Assembly: GCA_025465095.1 (NCBI GenBank)
Contig: JAODME010000013.1
Span: forward strand, 124,001 to 188,000
DNA: 64,000 bases
Direction: 5' to 3'
DNA from: Microbacteriaceae bacterium
Lineage (GTDB): Bacteria; Actinomycetota; Actinomycetes; Actinomycetales; Microbacteriaceae
Position numbers and translations under genes: made by a program. How positions within the stretch are numbered: the stretch's first letter is position 1; every line of letters begins with the position of its first letter. Positions 44,875 through 55,145 of the stretch are shown piece after piece. The notes beneath the pieces are model-generated. The model searched no databases. It saw nothing but the letters and a program-made list of their open reading frames with translations, and was not told the origin of the DNA.

Positions 44875-46412
44875 TGCCGTTCACCCGGATGTCCGCCGCC
44901 ACCCTTGCCGAAAAGCTCGCCTCGAAGGAGATCTCGAGCGTCGAGGTCACCAAGGCGCACCTCGACCGGATCGCGGCCGTCGATGGCGACGTGCACGCCT
45001 TCCTGCACGTGTCGAAGGCGGCACTCTCAACCGCCGCAGATGTCGATTCCCGCCGCATCGACGGCGAACACCTGGGCCCGCTCGCGGGCGTGCCGATCGC
45101 GATCAAGGACGTGCTCTGCACCTTCGACATGCCGTCGACGGCCGGATCGCGGATGCTCGAGGGCTGGGTTCCACCGTACGACGCGACTGTCGTGCGCAAG
45201 CTCCGTGAGGGGCATCTTGTGCCACTCGGCAAGACCAACATGGACGAGTTCGCGATGGGATCCTCCACGGAGCACTGGGGGTTCGGTCCCACCTGGAACC
45301 CTTGGGACCTCGTGCGGATCACCGGCGGATCCGGTGGCGGTTCCGCCGCGGCCGTCGCCGCCTTCGAGGCGCCGCTCGCGCTCGGATCTGACACCGGCGG
45401 CTCGATCCGGCAGCCGGCAGCGGTCACAGGGTCGGTCGGCGTGAAGCCGACCTACGGCGGGGTCTCGCGCTATGGAGCGATCGCGCTGGCGTCATCGCTC
45501 GACCAGGTCGGTCCGGTCAGTCGTTCCGTTATCGACGCGGCCCTCCTGCATGACGTGATCGGCGGGCACGACCCGCGCGACTCCACCTCGCTCACCGACG
45601 TGTGGCCCAGTTTCGCCGATGCCGCCCGCTCCGGCCGCGCGTCGCGTTCCCTCAAGGGTGTGCGGGTCGGGGTAGTGAAGGAGCTTCAGGGGGAGGGCAT
45701 GCAGGCCGGGGTGCAGCAGCGCTTCACCGAGTCGCTCGAGGTGATGGCTGCGGCGGGTGCCGAAATCGTTGAGGTCTCCGCGCCGAACTTCGAGTACGCC
45801 GTCGCCGCGTACTACCTGATCCTTCCGGCCGAGGCTTCGAGCAATCTCGCCAAGTACGACTCAGTACGCTTCGGTCTGCGGGTTAACCCGACGGGAGGCG
45901 GAACGGTTGAGGACGTTATGGCCGCGACGCGCGAGGCCGGCTTCGGTGACGAGGTGAAGCGCCGCGTCATCCTCGGCACCTACGCCCTGTCGGCCGGATA
46001 CTACGACGCCTATTACGGCAGCGCCCAGAAGGTGCGAACACTCATCCAGCGAGACTTCGACGCCGCATTCGGTCAGGTCGACGTGCTCGTGAGTCCTTCG
46101 GCGCCGACGACGGCGTTCAAGCTCGGCGAGAAGCTCGACGATCCGCTCGCGATGTACCTCAACGACATCACCACCATCCCGGCGAACCTCGCCGGTGTGC
46201 CCGGCATGGGACTGCCGATGGGGCTCGCGCCAGAGGACGGGCTACCCACCGGGCTGCAAATCATGGCTCCAGCGAGGGAGGATGCCCGGCTTTACACGGT
46301 CGGCGCCGCCCTCGAGGCGCTGCTCGAGGACAAGTGGGGCCACACCCTGCCCAGCCAGGCGCCCGCCCTCGAACCAACCGAGATGAACGTGTCACGAGCA
46401 GGAGCGGTCTGA
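44874..46412 (+). CDS. gatA: Aspartyl/glutamyl-tRNA amidotransferase subunit A
   Basis: The amidase subunit: releases ammonia from glutamine. A 512-residue amidase-signature protein with the Ser-cisSer-Lys triad: Lys in PIAIKDVLC, Ser in [13 protein letters not shown] and nucleophile Ser in [29 protein letters not shown] is the typical C-terminal block. One-base overlaps with gatC (start) and gatB (stop, TGATG) couple translation of all three subunits. Confidence 0.98.
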   Translation: MPFTRMSAATLAEKLASKEISSVEVTKAHLDRIAAVDGDVHAFLHVSKAALSTAADVDSRRIDGEHLGPLAGVPIAIKDVLCTFDMPSTAGSRMLEGWVPPYDATVVRKLREGHLVPLGKTNMDEFAMGSSTEHWGFGPTWNPWDLVRITGGSGGGSAAAVAAFEAPLALGSDTGGSIRQPAAVTGSVGVKPTYGGVSRYGAIALASSLDQVGPVSRSVIDAALLHDVIGGHDPRDSTSLTDVWPSFADAARSGRASRSLKGVRVGVVKELQGEGMQAGVQQRFTESLEVMAAAGAEIVEVSAPNFEYAVAAYYLILPAEASSNLAKYDSVRFGLRVNPTGGGTVEDVMAATREAGFGDEVKRRVILGTYALSAGYYDAYYGSAQKVRTLIQRDFDAAFGQVDVLVSPSAPTTAFKLGEKLDDPLAMYLNDITTIPANLAGVPGMGLPMGLAPEDGLPTGLQIMAPAREDARLYTVGAALEALLEDKWGHTLPSQAPALEPTEMNVSRAGAV

Positions 46413-47935
46413 TGGCCAAGGCAGAACTGATGGACTTCGACAAGGCCCTCGAGCTATTCGAGCCGGTACTCGGCTTCGAGGTTCATGTCGAGTTGAACAC
46501 GAGAAGCAAGATGTTCTCGGATGCCCCCAATCCAGCCTCCCCTGAGCACCACGACGCGGAGCCGAACACCCAGACCACCCCCGTCGACCTCGGACTACCG
46601 GGCTCGCTACCCGTGGTGAACGAGCAGGCGATCAAGTACTCCATCAGCCTCGGGCTCGCGCTCGGCTGCGACATCGCACCATCCAGCCGCTTCGCTCGCA
46701 AAAACTACTTCTACCCCGACCTCGCGAAGAACTACCAAATCAGCCAGTACGACGAGCCGATCGCCTTCGACGGAAAGGTCGAGGTGGAGCTCGAAGACGG
46801 GCGCACCTTCCAGATTCCGATCGAGCGAGCGCACATGGAGGAGGATGCAGGCAAGCTCACCCACGTCGGCGGGTCGACCGGTCGCATCCAGGGAGCCGAG
46901 TACTCCCTCGTCGACTACAATCGCGCCGGCGTTCCGCTCGTCGAGATCGTGACCAACATCATCTACGGTGCCGAGAAGGACGCCCCCGAGCTCGCGAAGG
47001 CGTACGTCTCGACGATCCGCGACATCGTCCGGTCGCTGGATATCTCGGAAGCCCGGATGGAGCGGGGCAACCTGCGCTGTGATGCGAACATCTCGCTCAG
47101 CCCTCGCGGATCCGGCAAGCTCGGCACTCGCACCGAGACGAAGAACGTCAACAGCTTGCGCAGTGTCGAGCGCGCTATCCGTTACGAGATCCAGCGGCAG
47201 GCGGCCATTCTGGCCAAGGGCGGAACGATCATTCAGGAGACCCGTCACTGGCACGAGGACACAGGCGTGACTTCCGCCGGTCGTCCGAAGAGCGACGCCG
47301 ACGACTACCGCTACTTTCCAGAGCCTGATCTGCTCCCGGTGCAGCCGAGCGCCCAGCTCATCGAGGAGCTTCGGGCCGCCCTGCCGGAATCGCCCGTGCT
47401 GATGCGCCGTCGCCTCAAGAGCGAGTGGGGATTCAGTGACATCGACTTCCAATCGGTGGTGAACGCCGGGCTGCTCGTCGAGCTCGTCGACACGGTCACT
47501 GCCGGAGCGTCACCCCAGGCCGCCCGCAAATGGTGGATGGGCGAGATCAGCCGCACCGCAAACGAACAGGGAGTCGACGCGTCGACCCTCGTGACGGGCG
47601 AGCAGGTCGCCGCGCTCGTGTCGATGGTCGAATCCGGAGAGCTGACCGACCGCCTCGCTCGCCAGGTGCTCGAGGGTGTCATCGCAGGAGAGGGGACTCC
47701 CGCCGAGGTTGTCGCCTCGCGCGGTCTCGCTGTGGTGTCGGATGATACGGCGCTCGTCGCCGCGATCGATGATGCTCTCGCCTCCCAGCCCGATGTGCTC
47801 GCGAAGATCCGCGATGGCAGGGTGCAAGCCGCCGGAGCCGTAATCGGGGCTGTCATGAAAGCGATGAAGGGCCAGGCGGATGCCGCGCGTGTGCGTGAAC
47901 TGGTGCTGGTTCGGGCGAGCAACACCGAAGGCTGA
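46412..47935 (+). CDS. gatB: Aspartyl/glutamyl-tRNA amidotransferase subunit B
   Basis: The kinase subunit that phosphorylates the mischarged tRNA. A 507-residue protein: [66 protein letters not shown] and the helical plus YqeY-type C-terminal domain ([21 protein letters not shown]). I start at ATG 46412, the gatA-coupled codon; the upstream part of the open frame overlaps gatA. It converges with the EamA permease gene. Confidence 0.98.
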   Translation: MAKAELMDFDKALELFEPVLGFEVHVELNTRSKMFSDAPNPASPEHHDAEPNTQTTPVDLGLPGSLPVVNEQAIKYSISLGLALGCDIAPSSRFARKNYFYPDLAKNYQISQYDEPIAFDGKVEVELEDGRTFQIPIERAHMEEDAGKLTHVGGSTGRIQGAEYSLVDYNRAGVPLVEIVTNIIYGAEKDAPELAKAYVSTIRDIVRSLDISEARMERGNLRCDANISLSPRGSGKLGTRTETKNVNSLRSVERAIRYEIQRQAAILAKGGTIIQETRHWHEDTGVTSAGRPKSDADDYRYFPEPDLLPVQPSAQLIEELRAALPESPVLMRRRLKSEWGFSDIDFQSVVNAGLLVELVDTVTAGASPQAARKWWMGEISRTANEQGVDASTLVTGEQVAALVSMVESGELTDRLARQVLEGVIAGEGTPAEVVASRGLAVVSDDTALVAAIDDALASQPDVLAKIRDGRVQAAGAVIGAVMKAMKGQADAARVRELVLVRASNTEG

Positions 47936-47952
47936 TCGGGAATGCCTGCGCG

Positions 47953-48885
47953 TCAGTGAGGCGCGTCGGCACCTGCTCCCGTGAGGTTGTGCTCGCTGTT
48001 CGTGGGGGGACGTCGCGTCCTCGGCCGGAACGGCACTCGGGTGATCACCGCTGCGGCGAGGCCGGTGAGCATGATCGCGCCGCCCACGACCTCGGAGACT
48101 GTCGGGTTCTCTCCTTGGACAAGCCACGCCGCGAGAATTCCGATCACCGGAATCAACAGCGTGAATGGCACGACGGCGCTCGTCGGGTATCTCGTGAGCA
48201 GCGAGTTCCAGATTCCATAGCCGATGAGCGACGCGGCGATCGCAGTGTAGAACGTGCTGAGAATGGCGGCGCCGGAGAGGTGCGTGATGGCGTCGAAGAC
48301 CACCACGGGGGTGTCTACGATGAGCGCGAGTGCGAGGCTCGGAATCGGCACCACGAGCCCCGACCAGACGACTAGGGACAGCCCGGATGCGGCCTTCGCC
48401 CTCCTGCTCAAGACGTTGCCGGTGGCCCAGGCGAGCGCGGCGAGAATCGTGATCACGAGGGGCAGCCACGGGGCGACAGCGCTGTGCCCGATGACCACGA
48501 CGGCGATGCCGATCATACCGACGATGATGCCGAGAAACTGCCGCCGCGTCGGTCGTTCCCGCAGCACGATGGCGGAGATCATCACGGATAAAACGACTTG
48601 CGCCTGCAACATCAGCGAGGCGAGGCCGGCCGGCATCCCGAGATGCAAGGCGAGGTAGAGCAGCGCGAACTGCCCGAAACTGAGAAAGGCGCCGATCGCC
48701 AGGATGTTTCGCCATCCGATCGCCGGCGGCTTCAGGAAGAAGATCGCCGGCAGCACGACAAGCACGAATCGGATCGCGACGAAGACGAGCGGGGGTACGC
48801 CGTCGAGACCCCAGTCGATGACGACGAAGTTGAGGCCCCAGATGAGCACGACGAGTAGGGCGAGGAGCGTGTGGCGTGGTGTCAC
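47953..48885 (-). CDS. EamA family (DMT) permease
   Basis: A 310-residue membrane protein with ten predicted transmembrane helices in two EamA repeats. The first starts LLALLVVLIWGLNFVVIDWGLDG and the second near LALAWATGNVLSR. Relatives include exporters of amino acid metabolites such as RhtA and O-acetylserine/cysteine exporters; the substrate here is unknown. The C-terminal cytoplasmic tail is basic (RVPFRPRTRRPP). GTG start at 48885. The gene is convergent with gatB and divergent from the secreted protein at 49024. Confidence 0.92.
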   Translation of the reverse strand: MTPRHTLLALLVVLIWGLNFVVIDWGLDGVPPLVFVAIRFVLVVLPAIFFLKPPAIGWRNILAIGAFLSFGQFALLYLALHLGMPAGLASLMLQAQVVLSVMISAIVLRERPTRRQFLGIIVGMIGIAVVVIGHSAVAPWLPLVITILAALAWATGNVLSRRAKAASGLSLVVWSGLVVPIPSLALALIVDTPVVVFDAITHLSGAAILSTFYTAIAASLIGYGIWNSLLTRYPTSAVVPFTLLIPVIGILAAWLVQGENPTVSEVVGGAIMLTGLAAAVITRVPFRPRTRRPPTNSEHNLTGAGADAPH

Positions 48886-49023
48886 CAGTCAAGCCTGCCA
48901 CGCCGTCCCCACGCATTCCGACGCCGGAGCAACCTCCGAGCAAACCCCGAACCAGCCCTGTGGTCTGGACAGTCTCGTTGGTCCGGGCTAACCTGCCGTG
49001 GTCGGCCGACCCGAGGGAGAATC

Positions 49024-50211
49024 GTGAGTAGGTCCTGCGTTTCCTTCGCGGCCTGTGCGGCCCTGGTGGCTGCCTCGATACTGGGGACGGCGTCGGCCGT
49101 GCACGCCTCGCACGGTGTGCCTCCGATTCAGCCGGGAACACCGCGGACCGTTGCCGATAACCTGCTCACCCCGCTCAGCCTCGAGGTCGATCGGCAGGGA
49201 ATCGCCTATCTGAGCCAGGACCTAGCCGGCGCTCTGACGAAGATCACCCGCGACGGGACAACGACCACCATCGCCGCCGCTGTCGGACAATCCATCAGCG
49301 CGGTGTCGTTCCGCCGGGGAACGATCTACTTCGCGCAGACCGCTCCCGACCACAATTCCTCGATCCTCATGGCGATGCGCGGCGATGAGGAACCCGTTCG
49401 GCTCGCCGACATCGGCGCTTACGAGGCGACCGCGAATCCCGACCAGGGAAACACCTACGGTTTCAGCGATCTGCCCGAGTCTTGCGCGGACCAGTTCGAC
49501 ATCTCGACGATGTCCTCCCTTCCGCCTACCTACTCCGGCCTCATCGACACGAACCCCCACGCCTCGCTTGCACTGTCGCAGTCCATTTTTGTGGCGGATG
49601 CCGGGGCTAACGCGGTTCTGCGGATCGGCTATGACGGCGACGTGTCCGTTGCTGCGGTGCTTCCGGCCGTCGATCCTGTAGCCGCAACAGAGGAACTCAT
49701 CGCGAGGTTCGGATTTCCTCGGTGCGCGATCGGTCACGACTATCGTTTCGAACCCGTGCCCACCGACGTCGAACTCGGCCCTGACGGGTGGCTCTACGTG
49801 ACCAGCATGCCTGGCGGACCGGTCGATTCCGGTGCCGGGGCACCCGGTAGCTTGTATAAGGTCAACCCCCACAACGGCCTGGTGGTCGAGGTCGATACCG
49901 GGTTCTTGGGAGCGACGGGGCTTGCGGTGTCGATGCGCTCCGGTGCCGTCGCGGTGAGCGAATTGTTCGGCGGCCCGGATGGAGCCGGGCAGATCTCGTT
50001 GTTGTCGGGTGATGCGAGCACGCGAAGGACCTACACCGAGCTCGATCATCCGATAGCCATCGAGTTGCGGCGCAACAAGCTGTATGTCACAACCGACACT
50101 GGCATTCTCGACCCGCAGACAGGAGCACCCCGGCCTGTCGGCGAACTCGCCGTGCTGCCACTCGAGGTCGACCGCGGTCAACTGGAGGACTCGAGCGACA
50201 ACGGCAGTTGA
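49024..50211 (+). CDS. Secreted ScyD/ScyE-like beta-propeller protein
   Basis: A 395-residue exported protein. A signal peptide (residues 3-28, ending SAVHASHG) is followed by a propeller-like repeat domain: LSLEVDRQGIAYLSQD, IFVADAGANAVLRIGYDGDVSV, TDVELGPDGWLYVTSMPGG and PGSLYKVNPHNGLVVEV. This matches the ScyD/ScyE family seen in cyanobacteria and actinobacteria; its function is unknown. GAGGGAGAATC precedes GTG 49024. A possible disulphide pair is Cys in ESCADQF and FPRCAIG. Confidence 0.87.
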   Translation: MSRSCVSFAACAALVAASILGTASAVHASHGVPPIQPGTPRTVADNLLTPLSLEVDRQGIAYLSQDLAGALTKITRDGTTTTIAAAVGQSISAVSFRRGTIYFAQTAPDHNSSILMAMRGDEEPVRLADIGAYEATANPDQGNTYGFSDLPESCADQFDISTMSSLPPTYSGLIDTNPHASLALSQSIFVADAGANAVLRIGYDGDVSVAAVLPAVDPVAATEELIARFGFPRCAIGHDYRFEPVPTDVELGPDGWLYVTSMPGGPVDSGAGAPGSLYKVNPHNGLVVEVDTGFLGATGLAVSMRSGAVAVSELFGGPDGAGQISLLSGDASTRRTYTELDHPIAIELRRNKLYVTTDTGILDPQTGAPRPVGELAVLPLEVDRGQLEDSSDNGS

Positions 50212-50215
50212 GCTC

Positions 50216-50872
50216 CTAATGTCGGCGAGCGAGGCAGTCCAGGTATGCGAGAACCTCGTCATCGGTTGTTTGCGCGAAGCTCTCGTAAAACTGCCCGACC
50301 GCGAAGAACGGGCTCGGCGTCGCGGTCGCGACGAATTCGTCCGCGATCGGGCCCCTTCCGCTGCCGACGCGGAATCGTTCCGTCCAGTCTCGCGGGGCGA
50401 CGGGCACGGCCAGCACGACGCGCTCCGCGCCCAGTCGGCGGGCGACCTGGCATGCGGCGCTCGCGCTGGAGCCGGTCGCGACGCCGTCATCGACGATCAC
50501 TACCGTCTTTCCCCGCAGGTCGAGCAGATCCTTGCCGGGCCGGTACCGGGCGAGCCGGCGCGCGAGCTCCGCGCGCTCGCGATCCTCGACCGCCTGCAGA
50601 GCGGTGGCGCCGATACGTGCCGCGGCCTTCTCGTCCACGACGCGCACCCCGCCTTCGCCGATCGCGCCGATCGCATACTCCGTGTTGCCCGGCGCACCGA
50701 GCTTGCGGATGACGAGCACATCGAGCGGCGAATCGAGCACTGCGGCGACCTCGGCGGCCACTGGCACGCCGCCCCGGGGCAGCCCGAGCACGATGACATC
50801 TCGGCCTCGCAGGTGTGCGAGTTGCTTGGCCAGGTGCTTACCCGCGTCCGTGCGGTCGGCGAACATGCGCAT
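50216..50872 (-). CDS. Phosphoribosyltransferase family protein
   Basis: A 218-residue type I phosphoribosyltransferase-fold protein. The PRPP-binding loop VVIVDDGVATGSSASAA is near residue 125, the N-terminal part has VIVLGLPRGGVPVAAEVA, and FVATATPSPFFAVGQFYESFAQTTDDEV near the end is typical of a family with unknown substrate, often predicted as a phosphoribosyltransferase and sometimes fused to a hydrolase. ATG start at 50872; its 3' end lies 4 bases from the convergent gene. Confidence 0.9.
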   Translation of the reverse strand: MRMFADRTDAGKHLAKQLAHLRGRDVIVLGLPRGGVPVAAEVAAVLDSPLDVLVIRKLGAPGNTEYAIGAIGEGGVRVVDEKAAARIGATALQAVEDRERAELARRLARYRPGKDLLDLRGKTVVIVDDGVATGSSASAACQVARRLGAERVVLAVPVAPRDWTERFRVGSGRGPIADEFVATATPSPFFAVGQFYESFAQTTDDEVLAYLDCLARRH

Positions 50873-51199
50873 CGTTCCAGCGTCACGGCCACGCCTGCAA
50901 CACGCAAGGCTCCGTGGCTACTGAACTGCGCGAACGGCCACGTCGGGTAGTCGCGCACTCTGAAGAGTCCAGGTGTTGCCGTCCGGACGGGCGAAGGCGA
51001 CGAAGCGGCCCCCGGCTGCTCGTCGGCCCGGGTACCCGGGCTGTCCCACCTCGCTGTCTCGTTTCAGGTTCCGAGGTGCTATCGCATAGCTGTATCGCCT
51101 CGGCGATGCTCGTCCTGCGACGGTCGCTTTCCAGTTTCGGAACGCGGCTTGCCGCGGACTGCAATTGATCCTCTCGAAGTAGTGGCGGCAACCAAAGCC
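50873..51199. other. 327-base intergenic region with a 16-bp palindrome
   Basis: Lies upstream of the phosphoribosyltransferase gene and downstream of the NYN gene (both on the minus strand), so it should hold the former's promoter and the latter's terminator. GCCCGGGTACCCGGGC at 51026-51041 is a perfect palindrome. No good coding frame; frames that cross it are Arg/Ser-rich and lack ribosome binding sites. Confidence 0.6.
51026..51041. repeat. 16-bp perfect palindrome
   Basis: GCCCGGGTACCCGGGC, no central spacer. It may be an operator for the phosphoribosyltransferase gene, 154 bases upstream of its start; it could also be chance in G+C-rich DNA. Confidence 0.6.
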
Positions 51200-52090
51200 T
51201 CAGCTCTTCTGGCGCAGCCGCATCCTTCGGGACGGATGATTCTCGTCGAGCTCGACGCGCGCCTCAAGCGACCGCACGAACTCGGTGAATGACTTGAACC
51301 CGAGCGCCCGCTCCTGAAACGTGGGATCCATGCGCAGGATCTGGCTCTTCGCGGCAGCGCTCGAGAGCCACTCGTCATCGTTCTTTGCCTGGTTCAACTC
51401 CAGCGCTCGAAGCAGCAGGTCGGTCGCGACATCCTTCTCGCTCTTCGGCTTCGACCGCCGACCGCTTCGAGTCGGCGCGTCCGTCTGAGGCGCGGGCGTC
51501 GCAATCTCCTCGGCCGACGACTTCACTCCCGGAAGCGCGTCATAGTCGGCGAACTGGTTGCAGGCCCAGCCGAGCGCCTTGCTGGTGGAACCCGCGACGC
51601 CGATGCCTACGACGTATCGCCCGAGCTGCTTGCATCGTTGGGCGAGGGCGACGTAGTCAGAGTCGCCCGCGACGATCACCACGTGAGTGAGGTCGTCGAG
51701 CCGGAACAGGTCTTCGACCACATCGATGGCGAGGCGGATGTCCGCTCCATTCTTCATCGACGCAACGGTGGGGAACAGCTGCACAAGATCGACGGCGCGC
51801 TCGATGAGTTGCCGCCGATAGCTCGCGTTGACCGGTGCCGACCAGTCAGCGTAGGCACGGCTGATCGCGATGGTACCGAAGGATGAGGCGAAGTCCAGCA
51901 CGGCGCCGAGGTCGACCGTGGCATCCTCCAGTCGCCTGGTCACGTCAGATTCCGGATTCGACACGGGATCGAATGAGCGGGCCTTATCGCTGTGAAACTG
52001 GCCTCGCTTGCTCCGCTGGTCGTAGCGCGAGATCACGATGTTGTCGAAGTCGATGTAGACGGCAACGCGGGTGTCGGATGGTTCGGTCAT
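51200..52090 (-). CDS. NYN-domain protein with C-terminal OST-HTH/LOTUS-like domain
   Basis: A 296-residue protein. The PIN-like NYN nuclease domain has acidic residues in VYIDFDNIV, NGADIRLAIDVVEDL and VAGDSDYVALAQRC. The last 80 residues (DVATDLLLRALELNQAKNDDEWLSSAA... LGFKSFTEFVRSL) fit an OST-HTH/LOTUS RNA-binding fold, as in LabA/limkain-type proteins. It is probably an RNA-processing protein; the substrate is unknown. ATG 52090 is preferred, preceded by GGAAGAAAAGAGCGCTCG; the longer frame is Arg/Cys-rich and unlike the family. Confidence 0.88.
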   Translation of the reverse strand: MTEPSDTRVAVYIDFDNIVISRYDQRSKRGQFHSDKARSFDPVSNPESDVTRRLEDATVDLGAVLDFASSFGTIAISRAYADWSAPVNASYRRQLIERAVDLVQLFPTVASMKNGADIRLAIDVVEDLFRLDDLTHVVIVAGDSDYVALAQRCKQLGRYVVGIGVAGSTSKALGWACNQFADYDALPGVKSSAEEIATPAPQTDAPTRSGRRSKPKSEKDVATDLLLRALELNQAKNDDEWLSSAAAKSQILRMDPTFQERALGFKSFTEFVRSLEARVELDENHPSRRMRLRQKS

Positions 52091-52317
52091 CGAGCGCTCT
52101 TTTCTTCCAAGGTCTCCAGTCTGGCCGCACAGGACGGTGGGGCGCAGCGGCTTTCGTCGGCGCCCCACAGGCACGGGTTCTCCTGCCGTCAGCTCACAGT
52201 GTCGGTGGCGTCCACCAGTCCTTCGCCTGCCCGTAGAGCACCTCAGCAACGCGAGACCCTGCCAACATGAGCAGGGCTGCCGCTCCCGGGACATGCGGCG
52301 ATCGACGGCGGCGTACT

Positions 52318-52473
52318 TTATTCAGGGCCGGGCACGATCTCGGCAGTGGGTGTCGGCCGCGGGGTTGCCGCGGTGGCGGCACTCGGAACCAGGTAGGTGG
52401 CGCCTAGAGCGGCTGACAGCGCGATGGCCGCGGCAGCACGCCGTTTTCTCCGGCTCGACGACGGATTGGACAT
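52318..52473 (-). CDS. Very short secreted peptide candidate
   Basis: A possible 51-residue product: basic N terminus SSSRRKRR, a hydrophobic run AAAAIALSAALGATYLV and an Ala-x-Ala cleavage site (SAATAA). That would leave a mature peptide of about 16 Pro/Thr-rich residues. GGGAGC lies 3-8 bases before ATG 52473. Codon usage fits a coding region, but no homologue is known to me, and it could be the start of a broken gene. Confidence 0.4.
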   Translation of the reverse strand: MSNPSSSRRKRRAAAAIALSAALGATYLVPSAATAATPRPTPTAEIVPGPE

Positions 52474-52648
52474 GGTGCTCCCGATCTGTTGGGGCTCTTC
52501 GCGGTTGTGTCGGCCGACGTTGTCACGATCTGTCACGACCCCAAGTCCCGCGTGGCCTCACGAGCAAGGCTAGGCATGTCCCGCGAAAGGGGGTAGTCGG
52601 CACTTAGGTGGACAAGCGCGTGAAGGCGCCGCTGGCCGGCTGTCGGCC

Positions 52649-53404
52649 TCAGGGCAGGCGCACCGGCTGCAGTGTCGCGATCTTCGGCTGCCTGTTGTCG
52701 CCGGAGGACCGACCTGTGACGCGTCGACCAATCCACGGAAGCACGTATTCACGCCAGTAGGCGGCCGTGCGTTGCGCTGGTTCCGCCGCGCTGTGTTCGC
52801 CTGGAGCGTCGGGTATCGGCAGTCCGAGCGCCGCGAGCACATTGCCGGCTACTCGTTCGTGGCCGCGAGAGTTGAGGTGGAGCTTGTCGCGTGACCAGTA
52901 GCGGATGTCGCCCAGCTCGACATCGGCCCAGTTATCGACGAAAGTGACGGAATCGAAGGGGAGACGATCGCGGATCGCCTGTGCCAGTTGCTCGCCCCGC
53001 GCCTGGACGAACGAACCGAGGGGAATGTGCTTCGTCGGGTTCGCGCCGCTGGCAAGCACGACGTGGGCTCCGCTCGCCGTCGCCTGCTCGACGGCGGCGG
53101 AGAGCATGCTTGCTATAGCGTCGATGGAGACGCGAGGACGAAGGATGTCGTTGCCTCCGCCGTTGATGCTGAGGAGCGAAGGCTTCAAGTCGATCGCGGC
53201 ATCCAGCTGCCCGGTGATGATCGGAGCAAGGAGTCGGCCGCGGATGGCGAGATTGGCGTAAGTCACGGGGTCTGGCGATGCGAGCGCGAGCCCCATGGCG
53301 ACGAGGTCGGCCCAACCGCGAACACGCCCGTCGGGCAGATCGTCGCCGACGCCCTCGGTGAAGCTGTCGCCGATGGCGACATAGCTCGGGAAGGTCATCG
53401 TCAT
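52649..53404 (-). CDS. SGNH/GDSL hydrolase
   Basis: A 251-residue cytoplasmic hydrolase without a signal peptide. Block I AIGDSFTEGVGDD (nucleophile Ser near 14), the Gly of block II in NLAIRGR, block III NGGGNDI, and block V DKLHLNSRGHERVA (Asp/His) are all visible. Relatives act as esterases or acyl-hydrolases; the substrate is unknown. The C-terminal 50 residues (EYVLPWIGRRVTGRSSGDN) are typical of actinobacterial members. ATG 53404 is followed by a second Met. Confidence 0.93.
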   Translation of the reverse strand: MTMTFPSYVAIGDSFTEGVGDDLPDGRVRGWADLVAMGLALASPDPVTYANLAIRGRLLAPIITGQLDAAIDLKPSLLSINGGGNDILRPRVSIDAIASMLSAAVEQATASGAHVVLASGANPTKHIPLGSFVQARGEQLAQAIRDRLPFDSVTFVDNWADVELGDIRYWSRDKLHLNSRGHERVAGNVLAALGLPIPDAPGEHSAAEPAQRTAAYWREYVLPWIGRRVTGRSSGDNRQPKIATLQPVRLP

Positions 53405-53632
53405 CGTTCGAGTTCACCACACTTCGGTCGTGGTGCAACCCCCGACTCACCCGCTTGAACTCTGGTTGCTCCGTCGTCGCTGTCCGTCCGCCGATCAGTC
53501 TCCCCATGCGGCTTCCGCCGGCCCAGCCCACCGCAAGGGGTCGACAACCTCGGCCGGATGGGCGAATCTCGAAGGTGATGGAAGTGATCCTGGGTGCATC
53601 GTCGGAAGGGTGCCTATGTCGAGGATGCCGCG

Positions 53633-54592
53633 GTGAAGCATCGTTCGGCGGCGCTCGATGCGGTGCGCGTGATCGGCGTTACGGCCGTGGTGGCCGGCCA
53701 CGCCATTCCCGACGAGGGCTTCCGCGAAGTGCTGTTCGCGTGGCACGTGCCCGTGTTCTTCTTCCTCAGCGGCTACCTGTGGAATCGGCGCCGCGGTCTC
53801 CGCGACGAATGGCTTTCTCGGAGCCGCTCTCTAGCGAAGCCGTACCTGTTCTGGTTGGCCGTGATCGGGGTGCCCTACGTCATCGTGCTTCTGAGCTCCG
53901 GGGGAGGGGACTGGATCGGACCGCTCCTCGGTGGTGCGAACGCCAATGAGCCGTTCACTACCTTCTGGTTCGTGTCGGTGCTGTTCTTCTCTGCACTGCT
54001 GTTCCGGATGGTGTCGCTCGGGCATCCGGTACTGAAATGGGTCGTCGCGGGCGTTGGGCTACTCGCCGGCTACCTCGTCGGCCCTCTGCTCGCGCACAGT
54101 CCGCTCGCGATCGGATCGGCGCTGCCGTGCCTCGCCTTCGTGGTGCTCGGTCAGGCGATGCGTCCCGCCATCGAGCGGGTGCGTGGGAAAGCGGTGGTCG
54201 GTATCCCGCTGGTGGTGATCGGCGAAGCCCTCGTCGCTCTCGGCGCCGTCCGCTCTCCGGACATCAAGTTCGGCGACTACGGCACGCCCGTGCTCGCGTT
54301 CATCGTCGCCATCGGCATCTGCGCAGGGCTCATTCTGGTCGCGGAGGCCGTGTTCGGACGGATGCCCCGGGCCGTCGGACGAGTGACGACTGGTCTGGCC
54401 TACGCCTCGTTCACGGTGGTGCTCGTGCACCCGGTCGTGCAATGGGCGGTGCGGCCGTTCGAGGTGGATCTTCCGCTTCTTCTCATTCTCATGCTCGTGC
54501 TTCCCTGGGCACTTGGTCTCGCTTTGCGACACACTCACCTCGCGCCGTGGACGACCGGAAGTCCCTTCGAGCGCCGCAGAGCGGCGGCGTAG
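53633..54592 (+). CDS. Acyltransferase 3 family membrane protein
   Basis: A 319-residue protein with about ten membrane helices. The N terminus RSAALDAVRVIGVTAVVAGH carries the R-x10-H motif of AT3 acyltransferases, and FAWHVPVFFFLSGYLW follows. These enzymes acylate sugars or lipids at the cell surface; relatives of this short type modify exopolysaccharide or other glycans. GTG 53633 with GAGGA about 8 bases upstream is preferred; GTG 53594 would add 13 residues. C-terminal residues LRHTHLAPWTTGSPF are cytoplasmic. Confidence 0.88.
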   Translation: MKHRSAALDAVRVIGVTAVVAGHAIPDEGFREVLFAWHVPVFFFLSGYLWNRRRGLRDEWLSRSRSLAKPYLFWLAVIGVPYVIVLLSSGGGDWIGPLLGGANANEPFTTFWFVSVLFFSALLFRMVSLGHPVLKWVVAGVGLLAGYLVGPLLAHSPLAIGSALPCLAFVVLGQAMRPAIERVRGKAVVGIPLVVIGEALVALGAVRSPDIKFGDYGTPVLAFIVAIGICAGLILVAEAVFGRMPRAVGRVTTGLAYASFTVVLVHPVVQWAVRPFEVDLPLLLILMLVLPWALGLALRHTHLAPWTTGSPFERRRAAA

Positions 54593-54680
54593 CGACGTGC
54601 GAGGCGTGGTCTCGTCCGTGGTTCCCCGAAGGACGTGCCGCGCGTAGCTGACGTTCGGAAAGCCGATCTACGCTGAATTC

Positions 54681-55088
54681 ATGGCGACCAGGCGGGCGCG
54701 CGCGGCGATGGCGGTTGCGTATTTCGCAATCGACCTCGTCGCCGTGCTCCTCTTCGCGATCGCAGAACGCACGACGCGGGGCCTGGTCGAGGGGGTTGAC
54801 GAGGCGTGGCCGTTCTTCGTCGGGGTGCTGATCGGTTGGCTCGTGGCACGAGGCTGGCGGTCCCCACGTGCAGTCATCTGGACCGGCGTGATCGTGTGGG
54901 CGTCCACCATGACGGTCGGTCTCGTCGTGCGCCTGATCATCGGCCAATCGACCGACTCGCGGGCGGGTTTCATCACGCTCCTCGCGCTCGGAGTCTTCCT
55001 GCTCGGGTGGCGCGCCATCGCCTGGATTCTTGATGCATTGTTTGGCAGAGCGCTTCCGAAGGTCGTCGACGAGAAGTATCGGCGCTAG
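54681..55088 (+). CDS. DUF3054 family membrane protein
   Basis: A 135-residue protein with four membrane segments (about 8-26, 45-60, 67-86, 95-115). The pattern AIDLVAVLLFAIAERTTR, WPFFVGVLIGWLVARGWRSP and GVIVWASTMTVGLVVR matches DUF3054, a conserved actinobacterial family without known function. TACGCT at 54669-54674 ends 6 bases before the ATG, so it is probably leaderless. Confidence 0.9.
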   Translation: MATRRARAAMAVAYFAIDLVAVLLFAIAERTTRGLVEGVDEAWPFFVGVLIGWLVARGWRSPRAVIWTGVIVWASTMTVGLVVRLIIGQSTDSRAGFITLLALGVFLLGWRAIAWILDALFGRALPKVVDEKYRR

Positions 55089-55145
55089 CCCGCAGTGGCT
55101 GAACTCTCCCCGTGGCAGACGACGGTCCGCTCCGACGACTAGCCC

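Noticed and set aside
50883..51191. A 102-codon minus-strand frame between the phosphoribosyltransferase and NYN genes
   Set aside because: Arg/Ser-rich, spans the 16-bp palindrome, and matches no family; treated as intergenic.
52194..52382. Minus-strand frame ending GSRVAEVLYGQAKDWWTPPTL
   Set aside because: The C-terminal part reads like protein, but there is no good start or ribosome binding site and no family that I recognise; too weak to list as a gene.
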